From Bacillota bacterium (GTDB lineage Bacteria > Bacillota > Clostridia > Christensenellales > CAG-138): DNA of 64,000 bases. This document shows, piece after piece, positions 24,219 to 32,327 of this stretch. Position numbers and translations under genes: made by a program. Under the pieces are notes generated by a model. That model saw only the letters and a program-made list of their open reading frames with translations. It was not told the DNA's origin and searched no databases. The stretch covers positions 15,738-79,737 of the forward strand of contig JAEWUO010000012.1 of assembly GCA_023459335.1 (NCBI GenBank), given 5' to 3'. Position 1 is the stretch's first letter. Each line of letters begins with the position of its first letter.

Positions 24219-25116
24219 TAGAGTATCCTGAGCCGTTGTAAAAGGACTTTAATTGCTGGAAGAATCTTAGAGCCTAATAAACTACAACATAAAGAGCGAT
24301 CTTAAGTGTGAACGTTTGAAAATTATTAGGATTGACTAATCAGCATCGAAGCATCTAATAAATTTCCATTGATAAAAAAAGGGGGAAAGTAAAATGACCT
24401 GAATTTTATCTTGTGGAGCAGAAATTTTAATAGATACTGAAGATTTTAATAAAATTGATAAAAAAGGTTGGTATTTATCTCAAGGAACTCATGATAACAA
24501 CAATAGAAGAAAAACTAAATATGTCCTACATGATGATTATGGCAGATTACATAGGCATATTTTAGGGCTAAATCTAAATGAACGAAAAGATTTAGTTGTT
24601 GATCATATTGATAGAAATGGGTTGAATAACCAAAAAAATAATCTACGAATAGTAGATACATCAATAAATAAAAAAAATCAAAGTACAATAAAAAATAACC
24701 AATTAAATTTTAATGGCATAAGCTTAGAGTATAATAAAAAAGCTGATTATTTTAGATTTAAAGTTTCATATAATGAGATTAAGTACAAACCAAAAACTAA
24801 AACTTTCTCTTTTGGAAGTTACGATAATCCTCAAGAAGCTTTAAAGGCAGCTATTTTATTTAGAATAGAAAAAATGAAAGAAAATGGTTATTTATTAGAT
24901 GAACGTTCAACGACTATTGAAAATGAATTAATTAATAATGTCAATATTAATATAGAGCAGATATTAAATATTGATTTAAAAAAATTAATCATGAGTAAAG
25001 TAGGCTCAAGCGAGTCGAAATGGGTCTTAGAAAAGATATAGTCTAAACTCTATAGAATATATAGAGCAGCACGTAATGGTGCGGGATTGGAGTAGCGAAC
25101 CAATTTGAAATGTTTG
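24219..25116 (+). mobile_element. Group I intron 1 of the topoisomerase B gene, with HNH gene
   Basis: 898 bp. Joining exons gives GING|EGAKIVNH, matching the family. The 5' core (AATTGCTGGAAGAATCTTAG ... AATCAGCATCGAAG) is clearly similar to the 5' half of the IStron at 6147-5780. The end reads AAGATATAGTCTAAACTC before the exon. Confidence 0.8.
24394..25041 (+). pseudogene. HNH homing endonuclease with an in-frame TGA near its start
   Basis: ATG 24394 lies behind AGGGGGAAAG, but the third codon is TGA; the same frame then stays open to 25041 and encodes the full nuclease: DKKGWYLS, LHRHILGLN, and the HNH core LVVDHIDRNGLNNQKNNLRIVD. A TTG at 24622 would remove the HNH histidine. Either the gene is inactivated by nonsense mutation, or it starts at a rare codon such as ATT 24403, just after the TGA. 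TGA is used as an ordinary stop by other genes here, so a recoded TGA is unlikely. Confidence 0.65.
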
Positions 25117-26235
25117 GAAGGAGCAAAAATTGTCAATCACACAGCGAAGTGGTTAGAAGTTCAAGTTAAAAGAGAAGGAAAAATTCATTTCCAAAGATTT
25201 GAATCTAATGACGAGGGAGCATTCTCAGTTACCGAAGTTGAAATAAAGGGGAATACAAACGAAACGGGAACAATGATTAAATACGTACCAGACTCTAAGG
25301 TTTATGGCGATGCTTTTATAAACATTGAAACCTTAAAAGAGATGTTGAAAGAGATGTCTTATTTTACCAAAGGATTAAAAATAATCCTAAGTGTGGATGA
25401 AGAATATGTTATAACTTTCTATTCTAAGAATGGATTAATTGATGGTTTATCTGGACAAAACCCTCTTTCAAAACCATTCCATTTTCTTTATGAAACTGAA
25501 GATTGTAAAGTTGAATTAGCCTTACAATGGGTTGCAAAGGGCGGGCAAATCAAAGGCTATGCCAATGGACTTCATATGAGAGATGGCGGTGCTTTTATGT
25601 CTGGGTTTAAATCTTCTTTAACTAGAAGCTTTAACTCTTTAATGAAAAAGAAATTTGGTGGCGACCAAATTAGAAGTATGTTAGATGGATTTGTTTCAGT
25701 TAAGGTTAGAATGGGGGAATTCTCAAATCAAGCTAAAACTGCTTTAGCAAATGCTGAGGCTAGAACAGCAACCTCAGCGGCAATATCTCAATTATTAAAA
25801 GAATACTATGAATCTAATCAAGGTGTTTTAAATACGGTTGCTGAAATATTAACAAAATATGAAAAAGCAGAAAAGGCGGCCGAAAAAGCCAGAGAAGAAG
25901 TTCTTAATATTAATAAGGAAATCACCAAAAAAAGAAAGCAGAAAATTGTTGCTTCTGATAAATTAAAAGATGCTGAGGTTCTTGGGCAAGATTCAATTTT
26001 ATTGGTTGTGGAAGGTGATTCGGCGGGTCAAGCCGCTTTATTAGCAAGAGATACTAAAAAGTATGGTGTCTTAATGGCACAAGGAAAGTTTCTTAACTCT
26101 TGTGAAAAAGAAGAAGAAAAGGTTTTAAAAAATAAAATTGTTGAAAGATTAATCCTAGCATTAGGACTAAATGTTGGGAATTATAATCCAAAAACCCTAA
26201 GGTATGGAAAAGTTGGAATTTTTGTTGACGCAGAT
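25117..26235 (+). CDS. Topoisomerase subunit B, exon 2 (transducer and TOPRIM)
   Basis: Encodes 373 codons from EGAKIVNHTAKW to KVGIFVDAD. The TOPRIM signature LLVVEGDSAGQAA (catalytic Glu) and the first part of the metal-binding DAD motif are at the end. The exon stops within the DxDxD motif of TOPRIM, where intron 2 is inserted. Confidence 0.9.
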
Positions 26236-27106
26236 GAATAACATTGTCTGGAAATGCTTTTGCTCTATTTGGAGCGGTCTATTTTAAAATAGGCTAACGG
26301 TATCAGAGAAATAAGACCTCCTATTGGAACTACAAGAGATAATAGGAATAATCTAAGGACGAATAATCTGACTAAGAAACCCTAAACCTGAAAATGGTGA
26401 GATAAAGGGAATACCGTACCAATCGTAAATTATTCCTCTTTAAAAGAGGTGATAAATATTTTCAAAGTATATTGTATAACCAATTTAATTAATAATCATA
26501 AATATATAGGAATAACTTCACGTTCATTAGAAATAAGATTTTCAGAACATTGTTGCCATCCTCGTACTTTAATTTATTATGCAGTTAAAAAGTATGGAAA
26601 AGAAAATTTTATAATAGAACTAATTGAAGATAATGTGCCTAATGATTTAATAGATGAAAAAGAAAGATATTATATTAATAAATATAATACCTTAAAACCC
26701 AATGGATACAATTTATCAACAGGCGGGATTAGTAATAAAGGTGTTAATGAAGAAACAAGACAACATCTTAAAGAAATTAATTTAGGTATTAATAATCCTC
26801 GTTGTAATAAATATATTTTACAATACGATTTAAGTAATAATTTTATTGCAAAATATGGCTCAGCAAGAGAAGCTGGACGTGCATTGGGTAATGAAAATAA
26901 ACGTGGAGCAATCTTAAATTGCTTAAATAAAAAAACAAAAACTTCACAAGGTTATATTTGGAAATATGAGGAATAATTAAGCGAAGGGTGTATCGACTAT
27001 CCTCGTGAAGGGGAGTACCTATACTATTAATATGTATTGGGAAAGAGCATTCTCTCATTAGAGAGTAAAATATAGTCAGACCCAAGTTGAAAAATTGGAT
27101 AAGTCG
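26236..27106 (+). mobile_element. Group I intron 2 of the topoisomerase B gene, with GIY-YIG gene
   Basis: 871 bp inserted exactly inside the TOPRIM metal-binding motif; joining gives VDAD|DDGSHI, the same length as the family consensus DADVDGSHI. The upstream exon ends in U and the intron ends in G. The 3' part has the core strand GTGTATCGACTATCCTCGTG ... ATATAGTCAGACC. Confidence 0.82.
26458..26976 (+). CDS. GIY-YIG homing endonuclease (intron-encoded), probable ATT start
   Basis: About 172 aa. The domain begins FKVYCITNLINNHKYIGITS, then AVKKYGKENFIIELIE and the catalytic Glu in DEKERYYINKYN, followed by a NUMOD-type tail (KYILQYDLSNNFIAKYGSAREA). The in-frame GTG at 26449 is part of the perfect anti-SD match GAGGTGAT; 8 nt later stands ATT, which fits the usual distance, so ATT 26458 is the likelier start. 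Spreads intron 2 of the topoisomerase gene. Confidence 0.85.
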   Translation: MFKVYCITNLINNHKYIGITSRSLEIRFSEHCCHPRTLIYYAVKKYGKENFIIELIEDNVPNDLIDEKERYYINKYNTLKPNGYNLSTGGISNKGVNEETRQHLKEINLGINNPRCNKYILQYDLSNNFIAKYGSAREAGRALGNENKRGAILNCLNKKTKTSQGYIWKYEE

Positions 27107-27478
27107 GATGATGGAAGCCATATCGCACTTTTAATAATCGCAGCGATTTTCAGAATTTGTCCAGAGCTAATAAAGGAAAATCGTTTAATGTGGTTGAAAG
27201 CTCCACTTTTTTCAAAGTTATCTAAGGGAAAGAAGAAGTACTTTTATACACAGGAAGAGTTAGATGCCGATGATAGTGTCGGAACAATCCTTCGTTATAA
27301 AGGAATTGGTTCTATGAATTCTGAAGATATGGAAGCCTCAATGTTTTCACCAGAATTTCAGAGAATTGAAACATTAGAATATAATGAAGAATTCGACGAA
27401 TTATTTAATTCTTTAATGGGAAAAGATGTTGCTTTTAGAAAAGAATATGTTTCTGAAAATATTGACTTTTCTGAATAG
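27107..27478 (+). CDS. Topoisomerase subunit B, exon 3
   Basis: 123 codons: DDGSHIALLIIAAIF completes TOPRIM, and YKGIGSMNSEDMEASMF is the RYKGLGEM-like C-terminal motif that contacts subunit A. The promoter for subunit A overlaps its last codons. Confidence 0.9.
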   Translation, partial: DDGSHIALLIIAAIFRICPELIKENRLMWLKAPLFSKLSKGKKKYFYTQEELDADDSVGTILRYKGIGSMNSEDMEASMFSPEFQRIETLEYNEEFDELFNSLMGKDVAFRKEYVSENIDFSE

Positions 27479-27490
27479 TAGTGCTATAAT
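27462..27490 (+). promoter_or_regulatory. Class A promoter for topoisomerase subunit A
   Basis: TTGACT (27462) lies inside the 3' end of the subunit B gene; 17-bp spacer; TATAAT (27485-27490). Confidence 0.8.
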
Positions 27491-27527
27491 TATAATAGAT
27501 TAGAATTGAATAAAAGGAGAATTTGTA

Positions 27528-29867
27528 ATGAATATAATAGATACAGTAAAAAAATCGTTTGAAACATATGCCAAAGCTACTATTAAAGATAGAGCTTTGG
27601 TTGATGCAAGAGATTTTTTAAAACCATCCGCTAGAATGTGTTTATGGGCACAGTTTGAAGAAAAGATAACTCACAATAAGCCATTTGTGAGTTCTCAATC
27701 TAGTGTTGGTGCGGCACTAAAGCATTACTATACTCACGGTGATGCTTCATGTTACGCTCTACTTACAAGATTTTCAAAACCTTTTGTGACACGGTATTGT
27801 CTAGAAGATTTTGATGGGAATAATGGAAGTATATCTATGCAGAACTCTGAAGCGGCCGCAAGATATACAAAAATGAGATTATCTAAACTTGCATCTTTAT
27901 TATTTAAAGGAATAGAAAAAGATGGAATTGAGAAGTGGATTGATAATTACGATAACACGGTAAAATTGCCTTCAGTATTTCCATCTCTAGGATATTATAA
28001 TATAGTTAATGGCACTACGGGGATTGCTACAGCTGTTAGTAGTAGTATTCCACCTTTTAATCTAAAAGAGGTAAATCATGCAATGATTAAACTTCTTCAT
28101 AATCCAGACATTGATTTTGAAGAAATTTATTGTGCACCAGATTTTCCTAGCAATGGGATTATCTTAAACGGTGATGAAGTTAAACAAAGTCTTAAAAATG
28201 GTACTGGAAAAAGTATCAGAATAAGAGGTAAAATCGAGTATAATGAAAAAGAGCATTGTCTATTTATAAAAGAAATTCCATTTCAAGTTTATGTTGAAAC
28301 TATCTGTAAAGAGATAGAAAAATGGGTAAATAGCGATCCTACGTCTGGAATAAGCGGGATGTTAGATGTATCTAAGGCTACACCAAATGTTAAAGTGTTT
28401 TTAGAAAAAGGGAATAAAAATATTGAAGGTACCATTAGACAATTAATGAAAAACACTTCAATCCAAAGTTTTTTCCCAATTCAACTAAGAATGTTGGATG
28501 GTGGAGCTAAACCAAGAATTTTCACTTGGCGAGAGGCTCTACAGGCTCACATCGACCACGAGGTTGAGGTGAGAACTAGAATTCATAAGTTTGAAATAGA
28601 AAAAATCCTTAAAAGAATACATATAATTGAAGGATTTTTAATAGCTATAGCGAATATGGAAGAAGTAATTAAGATTATTAAATCTTCCTCTTCAATTGCG
28701 GCGGCAAAAGAAAAGCTTTCTGAACGCTTCGGATTTAGCGGACTTCAAGCTACCGAAGTTGTTAATCTGAAGCTAGGAAAACTAGTTAAGCTAGAAATTC
28801 AGTCATTTCAAGAGGAAATGGAAAAACTGAATATTAATAAAAAATATCATGAGAATGTATTAAGCACTCGCTCTTTATTAAATAAAGAGATAGAGACCGA
28901 TATGTTGGCAGTTGCTCAAGAATTTGGTGACGAAAGGAAAACAGAGGTTCTAAATCTTTGTAGTGAAGATAGTGAGATTGAGGACATAGTTGAGGAAGAA
29001 AAACTAATAATCTCTGTAACCAACAGACACAATATATATACAGAGAAGGAGACAACTCTTGTTGCAAAAAATCGCCGCAATAAAGGCAATATCATCAAGC
29101 TCAAAGATGAGTTCCTCATAAAAACCTTTGTTGAAAGTAATCATAGTGACATGATTATAATCACCTCAGAAGGTAGAGCAAGAACTATTAGAATTGTTGA
29201 TATTGAAAATGGCTCAAATTTAAAATCATTTATTGACCTAAATCTAAATGAAACAATTGTAGATGTAATTGTTATAGATAAAACAATTCCGTATACTGTA
29301 TTAGTTACAAAGAATGGGATATTAAAAAAGATTGAGACCAAGGAGTTGTTTTCCAAAAGAAAAGCACCCATAGTAATTATGAAAATAAAAGAGGGTGACT
29401 GTATTGTCGCCGCTTGTCAAGTAAGTACTGAGGAATTGGGAATTTTAGCAAGTAGTGGGCACTTTATAAGGTTTGCATCTTTAGATATAAACCCAATTGG
29501 CAGAGCAGCGATGGGAGTTGCGGGAATGAAACTCGACAATAACTCATTCATAAAAACCATTAGACCAATTGGAAAAGACTCTAAGTATATCATCTCCTTA
29601 ACTAAAAAAGGAAAAATAAAGAAAACCGAAAGCAGTGAGTTTAGCGTTTCAAACAGAAACACTAAGGGTGCAAAAATATGTAAAATAGAAGATGGAGATG
29701 AAATTGTCGATTTTATTGCGATAAAAGATGAAGAATTAATATTGTCAACAAATAAAACAAATAAAAAAATAGTTTCTACAGACATTAATACCACAAGTAG
29801 AAACTCAATAGGAGTTGGATTAGGAGATGAAAGCCTCCAATACAATTCCATAAATATATCACTTTAA
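27528..29867 (+). CDS. Type IIA DNA topoisomerase subunit A (GyrA/ParC-like)
   Basis: 779 aa, ATG behind AAAGGAG. The catalytic tyrosine is Tyr113 in SEAAARYTKMRLS, preceded by the conserved DARDFLKPSARM (like RALPDVRDGLKPV) and YYTHGDAS. A coiled-coil gate region (~370-460) and a C-terminal pinwheel of ~300 residues with repeated TKKGKIKKT-type units follow. The canonical GyrA box is not clear (NRNTKGAK), so ParC-like relaxation/decatenation is as likely as negative supercoiling. Intron-free, unlike subunit B. Confidence 0.9.
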   Translation: MNIIDTVKKSFETYAKATIKDRALVDARDFLKPSARMCLWAQFEEKITHNKPFVSSQSSVGAALKHYYTHGDASCYALLTRFSKPFVTRYCLEDFDGNNGSISMQNSEAAARYTKMRLSKLASLLFKGIEKDGIEKWIDNYDNTVKLPSVFPSLGYYNIVNGTTGIATAVSSSIPPFNLKEVNHAMIKLLHNPDIDFEEIYCAPDFPSNGIILNGDEVKQSLKNGTGKSIRIRGKIEYNEKEHCLFIKEIPFQVYVETICKEIEKWVNSDPTSGISGMLDVSKATPNVKVFLEKGNKNIEGTIRQLMKNTSIQSFFPIQLRMLDGGAKPRIFTWREALQAHIDHEVEVRTRIHKFEIEKILKRIHIIEGFLIAIANMEEVIKIIKSSSSIAAAKEKLSERFGFSGLQATEVVNLKLGKLVKLEIQSFQEEMEKLNINKKYHENVLSTRSLLNKEIETDMLAVAQEFGDERKTEVLNLCSEDSEIEDIVEEEKLIISVTNRHNIYTEKETTLVAKNRRNKGNIIKLKDEFLIKTFVESNHSDMIIITSEGRARTIRIVDIENGSNLKSFIDLNLNETIVDVIVIDKTIPYTVLVTKNGILKKIETKELFSKRKAPIVIMKIKEGDCIVAACQVSTEELGILASSGHFIRFASLDINPIGRAAMGVAGMKLDNNSFIKTIRPIGKDSKYIISLTKKGKIKKTESSEFSVSNRNTKGAKICKIEDGDEIVDFIAIKDEELILSTNKTNKKIVSTDINTTSRNSIGVGLGDESLQYNSINISL

Positions 29868-29876
29868 TAATAATAA

Positions 29877-29911
29877 TCCCCTAAGCTTTCATTAGCTTAG
29901 GGGAAATTTTA
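29877..29911 (+). terminator. Rho-independent terminator after the topoisomerase genes
   Basis: TCCCCTAAGCT (29877-29887) pairs with AGCTTAGGGGA (29894-29904), followed by AATTTT. Confidence 0.85.
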
Positions 29912-29930
29912 TAATATAAAGGAGAAAAAA

Positions 29931-30707
29931 ATGAAAAAAACAATAGGAATAATTTTATTTATTATGATTTTAACTACGGGGGTTTTTTATGCCTGTAGTA
30001 AAACAGAGAAAGCAATACTTGATGAGGCTATAACTTCAGAGATTACTGAAAAAGAAGTGACAACTAGTCTCCTCACCACGATTAAGACCACTAAAACAAC
30101 TACAACAAGTAAAACTACTACAGGTGAAATTACTACAAGTGAAATTACTACAAGTGATGGTATCACAGAAATAACAAGCGACTCCACTAAGGATATTGTT
30201 GAAACCCATAGTGCCCCGCCGGCTTTAAGTTCGCCAGTTATTGAGGTAGAAATCGTTCCAATAACAACACAGATTAAAGTAATTGAGACTAGCACAGCAA
30301 CAAATCCACCAGAAACTCAAACAATCAAAGTTATAGAGGCGGTTGGATATAGACCTATAGACAAACTTGCAATAGAATTGCAAAACCACATTTATAATTT
30401 ATGCGTTGAGAATAGTATAGAATTTTCCATAGTGATGGCAATAATAGAAAAAGAAAGCGGTTTCAATCCTAGTGCTAGTAATGGGGTTTGTATAGGACTA
30501 ATGCAACTTCATTCTAGTTATAACGCCGGCGACTTATACGATCCGTATCACAATACCACTTTGGGTATTCAACTAATAGGGCGATTAGTCTCTAGCTATG
30601 GGCTATCGCAAGGTTTGGTATATTATAATTGTGGCGAGTATAGTGGAGTTTGTGCTCCGACTTCATACTCAAATAGTATAATTGCGGCGGCGGAAAAATA
30701 TAAATAA
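29931..30707 (+). CDS. Lipoprotein lytic transglycosylase (SLT domain)
   Basis: 258 aa. Residues 1-21 form a signal peptide with lipobox-like VFYAC (Cys22). A Thr/Ser-rich linker (~30-110, repeats of TTTSKTT and GEITTSE) leads to the lysozyme-like domain: the catalytic Glu is in MAIIEKESGFNP, then GLMQLHS and VYYNCGEYSG. The enzyme cleaves MurNAc-GlcNAc bonds. Being a predicted membrane-anchored lipoprotein, it would act on the outside of the infected cell, perhaps in superinfection exclusion or lysis control rather than as a virion lysin. Flanked by terminators. Confidence 0.82.
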   Translation: MKKTIGIILFIMILTTGVFYACSKTEKAILDEAITSEITEKEVTTSLLTTIKTTKTTTTSKTTTGEITTSEITTSDGITEITSDSTKDIVETHSAPPALSSPVIEVEIVPITTQIKVIETSTATNPPETQTIKVIEAVGYRPIDKLAIELQNHIYNLCVENSIEFSIVMAIIEKESGFNPSASNGVCIGLMQLHSSYNAGDLYDPYHNTTLGIQLIGRLVSSYGLSQGLVYYNCGEYSGVCAPTSYSNSIIAAAEKYK

Positions 30708-30714
30708 TATTATT

Positions 30715-30743
30715 AAGGGTAACTATTAAATGTAGTTACCCTT
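30715..30743. terminator. Stem-loop terminator after the transglycosylase gene
   Basis: AAGGGTAACTA (30715-30725) pairs with TAGTTACCCTT (30733-30743), followed by a T-rich stretch; the right arm merges with the next -35 box. Confidence 0.75.
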
Positions 30744-30770
30744 GACTTATTTTTATATTTTTGTTATAAT
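30742..30770 (+). promoter_or_regulatory. Class A promoter with no gene for ~150 nt
   Basis: TTGACT (30742), 17-bp spacer, TATAAT (30765-30770). It would transcribe a ~100-nt leader before the second promoter at 30869. Confidence 0.6.
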
Positions 30771-30868
30771 TATTTTATAATATTTTTACAAAAGGTTCTA
30801 TAAGCACTAAAGTATGTGAGAATACAATATAGTATATTTTACCAACTATGGGAAAACATTTCTTATTG

Positions 30869-30897
30869 TTGACTTTTATCACTAAATGTGATATAAT
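30869..30897 (+). promoter_or_regulatory. Class A promoter
   Basis: TTGACT (30869), 17-bp spacer, TATAAT (30892-30897), class A tail. Drives the genes from 30931. Confidence 0.8.
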
Positions 30898-30930
30898 TAT
30901 ATTATAGTAAAAGAGGGAGAGGTGAGAACT

Positions 30931-31413
30931 ATTGAACGATTTGCAGTAGCAAATACTGATTTCTTTAATCAAAAAGTTTCTAATAAAAGGAAATTAACAA
31001 TTGAAGAAAATAACACAATCATAATTGAGAACTGGAATAAAATAGTCTCAAATGAGGATACAGTATTTCATCTCGGTGGAGTATCATCAAATGTTGGAAT
31101 AGAAAAAATAAAGCAAATTATTAACCAATTAAATGGTAAAAAAGTTTTAATTTACTCTGAAAGAGATAGATTTCTTTCAGCAGAAAGATGGTTAAAATTA
31201 GGATTTAACGAGGTTGTAAAGTATAATCTTTTCTTTGGTGAGGATGGATTGTACTTGTGCAATAAGATAGAAGGTGTCTATGGAAAACTTAAATTTATAG
31301 ATGCTGATAAAAACAACTATAAAAAACATGAAGGTAGAGTAGTTAGTGCTAATATAGATTATTGGGATTTATACCCAGTAAACTTCACCACATTACTCGA
31401 GGAGTTTAAATGA
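30931..31413 (+). CDS. Degenerate calcineurin-like phosphoesterase homolog, probable ATT start
   Basis: About 160 aa. The scaffold of a small metallophosphoesterase is recognisable (ENWNKIVSNEDTVFHLGGVSS...LNGKKVLIYSERD), but the metal ligands differ: the usual DTHF, HLGD and GNHD appear as NTDF, HLGG and SERD. It is therefore probably catalytically dead. A GTG at 30922 is part of the SD GAGGTGA, so ATT 30931 (8 nt downstream) is the likelier start. Overlaps the next gene by 4 nt. Confidence 0.6.
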   Translation: MERFAVANTDFFNQKVSNKRKLTIEENNTIIIENWNKIVSNEDTVFHLGGVSSNVGIEKIKQIINQLNGKKVLIYSERDRFLSAERWLKLGFNEVVKYNLFFGEDGLYLCNKIEGVYGKLKFIDADKNNYKKHEGRVVSANIDYWDLYPVNFTTLLEEFK

Positions 31414-31805
31414 AAGAAAAAGACAAAGAAAAAGCTTATAAGCATAAAGGTTTAGGTTTCTTATCTACGACTAGATTTCCTTTTTTCCTAATTCCATCAT
31501 TGGTTTTAGATTTCAATGGAAATAAAATACTATTTTTGAAAGTATTACTATGTTTTGCACTTTTGTCAGTACTTTTAGTTCATGAATATAAAAGATATAT
31601 TTATGAAGAAAAGTATGATATTATTCAAAGCCTAATCTTCTTATATATATGTGGATTGTCGGCTCTACAAATTCATGGTGGTATTATTCCCATAGCTATT
31701 GGCTTTGGAATACAGTTAATATTCTTTTTCATAAGATTAAAAATCGAAGATAATATTTTCTATAAAATTGAAAGAGAAAGTGAGGAAGAGAATAATGAAA
31801 AGTAA
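31410..31805 (+). CDS. Membrane protein of unknown function
   Basis: 131 aa with about three or four hydrophobic segments (FPFFLIPSLVLDF, ILFLKVLLCFALLSVLLV, DIIQSLIFLYICGLSAL, IIPIAIGFGIQLIFFFI) and charged ends. ATGA overlap with the gene upstream. No family recognised. Confidence 0.6.
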   Translation: MKEKDKEKAYKHKGLGFLSTTRFPFFLIPSLVLDFNGNKILFLKVLLCFALLSVLLVHEYKRYIYEEKYDIIQSLIFLYICGLSALQIHGGIIPIAIGFGIQLIFFFIRLKIEDNIFYKIERESEEENNEK

Positions 31806-32256
31806 AATTAGAGATTATATTATGGAAATGGAGATAGAGACAAAAAGAGAAAACTACAACCCTCTAGATAACATAGATTATAGCTTCATAAATTTCTTAT
31901 TAGTTGAAGGTTTTAATCAGGATATTTTCCTCGACAAGGAGTTTGAATTCCTTTATAAATTAAGTGCTGAAGACAAACTATTAGAGAATAATTATGAGAA
32001 AAAGTTAATTGAAATAATTAATAAATATTGTCTTTTAGAAACTTTAGATTATAAAATAGTTAAAAAATGGGTGAAAAAATATGTGCAAATGTTCTATAAA
32101 GAATATATAGTATCTGAAAAAATCTATATTAAAGAAGAGATAAAAGAGCAAATAGTAAAGCTCTTACTAGAATGCGATAAAGTCCAAAAATCTAAAACTG
32201 AGAAAATTAGATTTATAAGTTGTTTTGTTCCAGTCCTAAAGAATCTGTGGATATAA
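31795..32256 (+). CDS. Helical protein of unknown function
   Basis: 153 aa from ATG 31795 behind GAGGAAGAG, overlapping the membrane protein by 11 nt. Predominantly helical and charged, without motifs I recognise. The three-gene set 30931-32256 is translationally coupled, so the products may work together. Confidence 0.55.
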   Translation: MKSKIRDYIMEMEIETKRENYNPLDNIDYSFINFLLVEGFNQDIFLDKEFEFLYKLSAEDKLLENNYEKKLIEIINKYCLLETLDYKIVKKWVKKYVQMFYKEYIVSEKIYIKEEIKEQIVKLLLECDKVQKSKTEKIRFISCFVPVLKNLWI

Positions 32257-32285
32257 TTGACTTATTTTTAGATATGTGATATAAT
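32257..32285 (+). promoter_or_regulatory. Class A promoter for the TROVE-like gene
   Basis: TTGACT (32257, overlapping the upstream stop), 17-bp spacer, TATAAT (32280-32285). Confidence 0.8.
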
Positions 32286-32327
32286 AATAATATAATAAAA
32301 ATTAAATTGGATTGAAGGAGAATAATT

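Noticed and set aside
24394..24402. Recoded TGA (Trp or selenocysteine) as a genome-wide feature
   Set aside because: TGA ends several genes normally (for example at 6353) and no suppressor tRNA or SECIS-like element was seen.
29417..29851. 144-codon minus-strand frame opposite topoisomerase A
   Set aside because: Shadow frame within a clear family match on the other strand.
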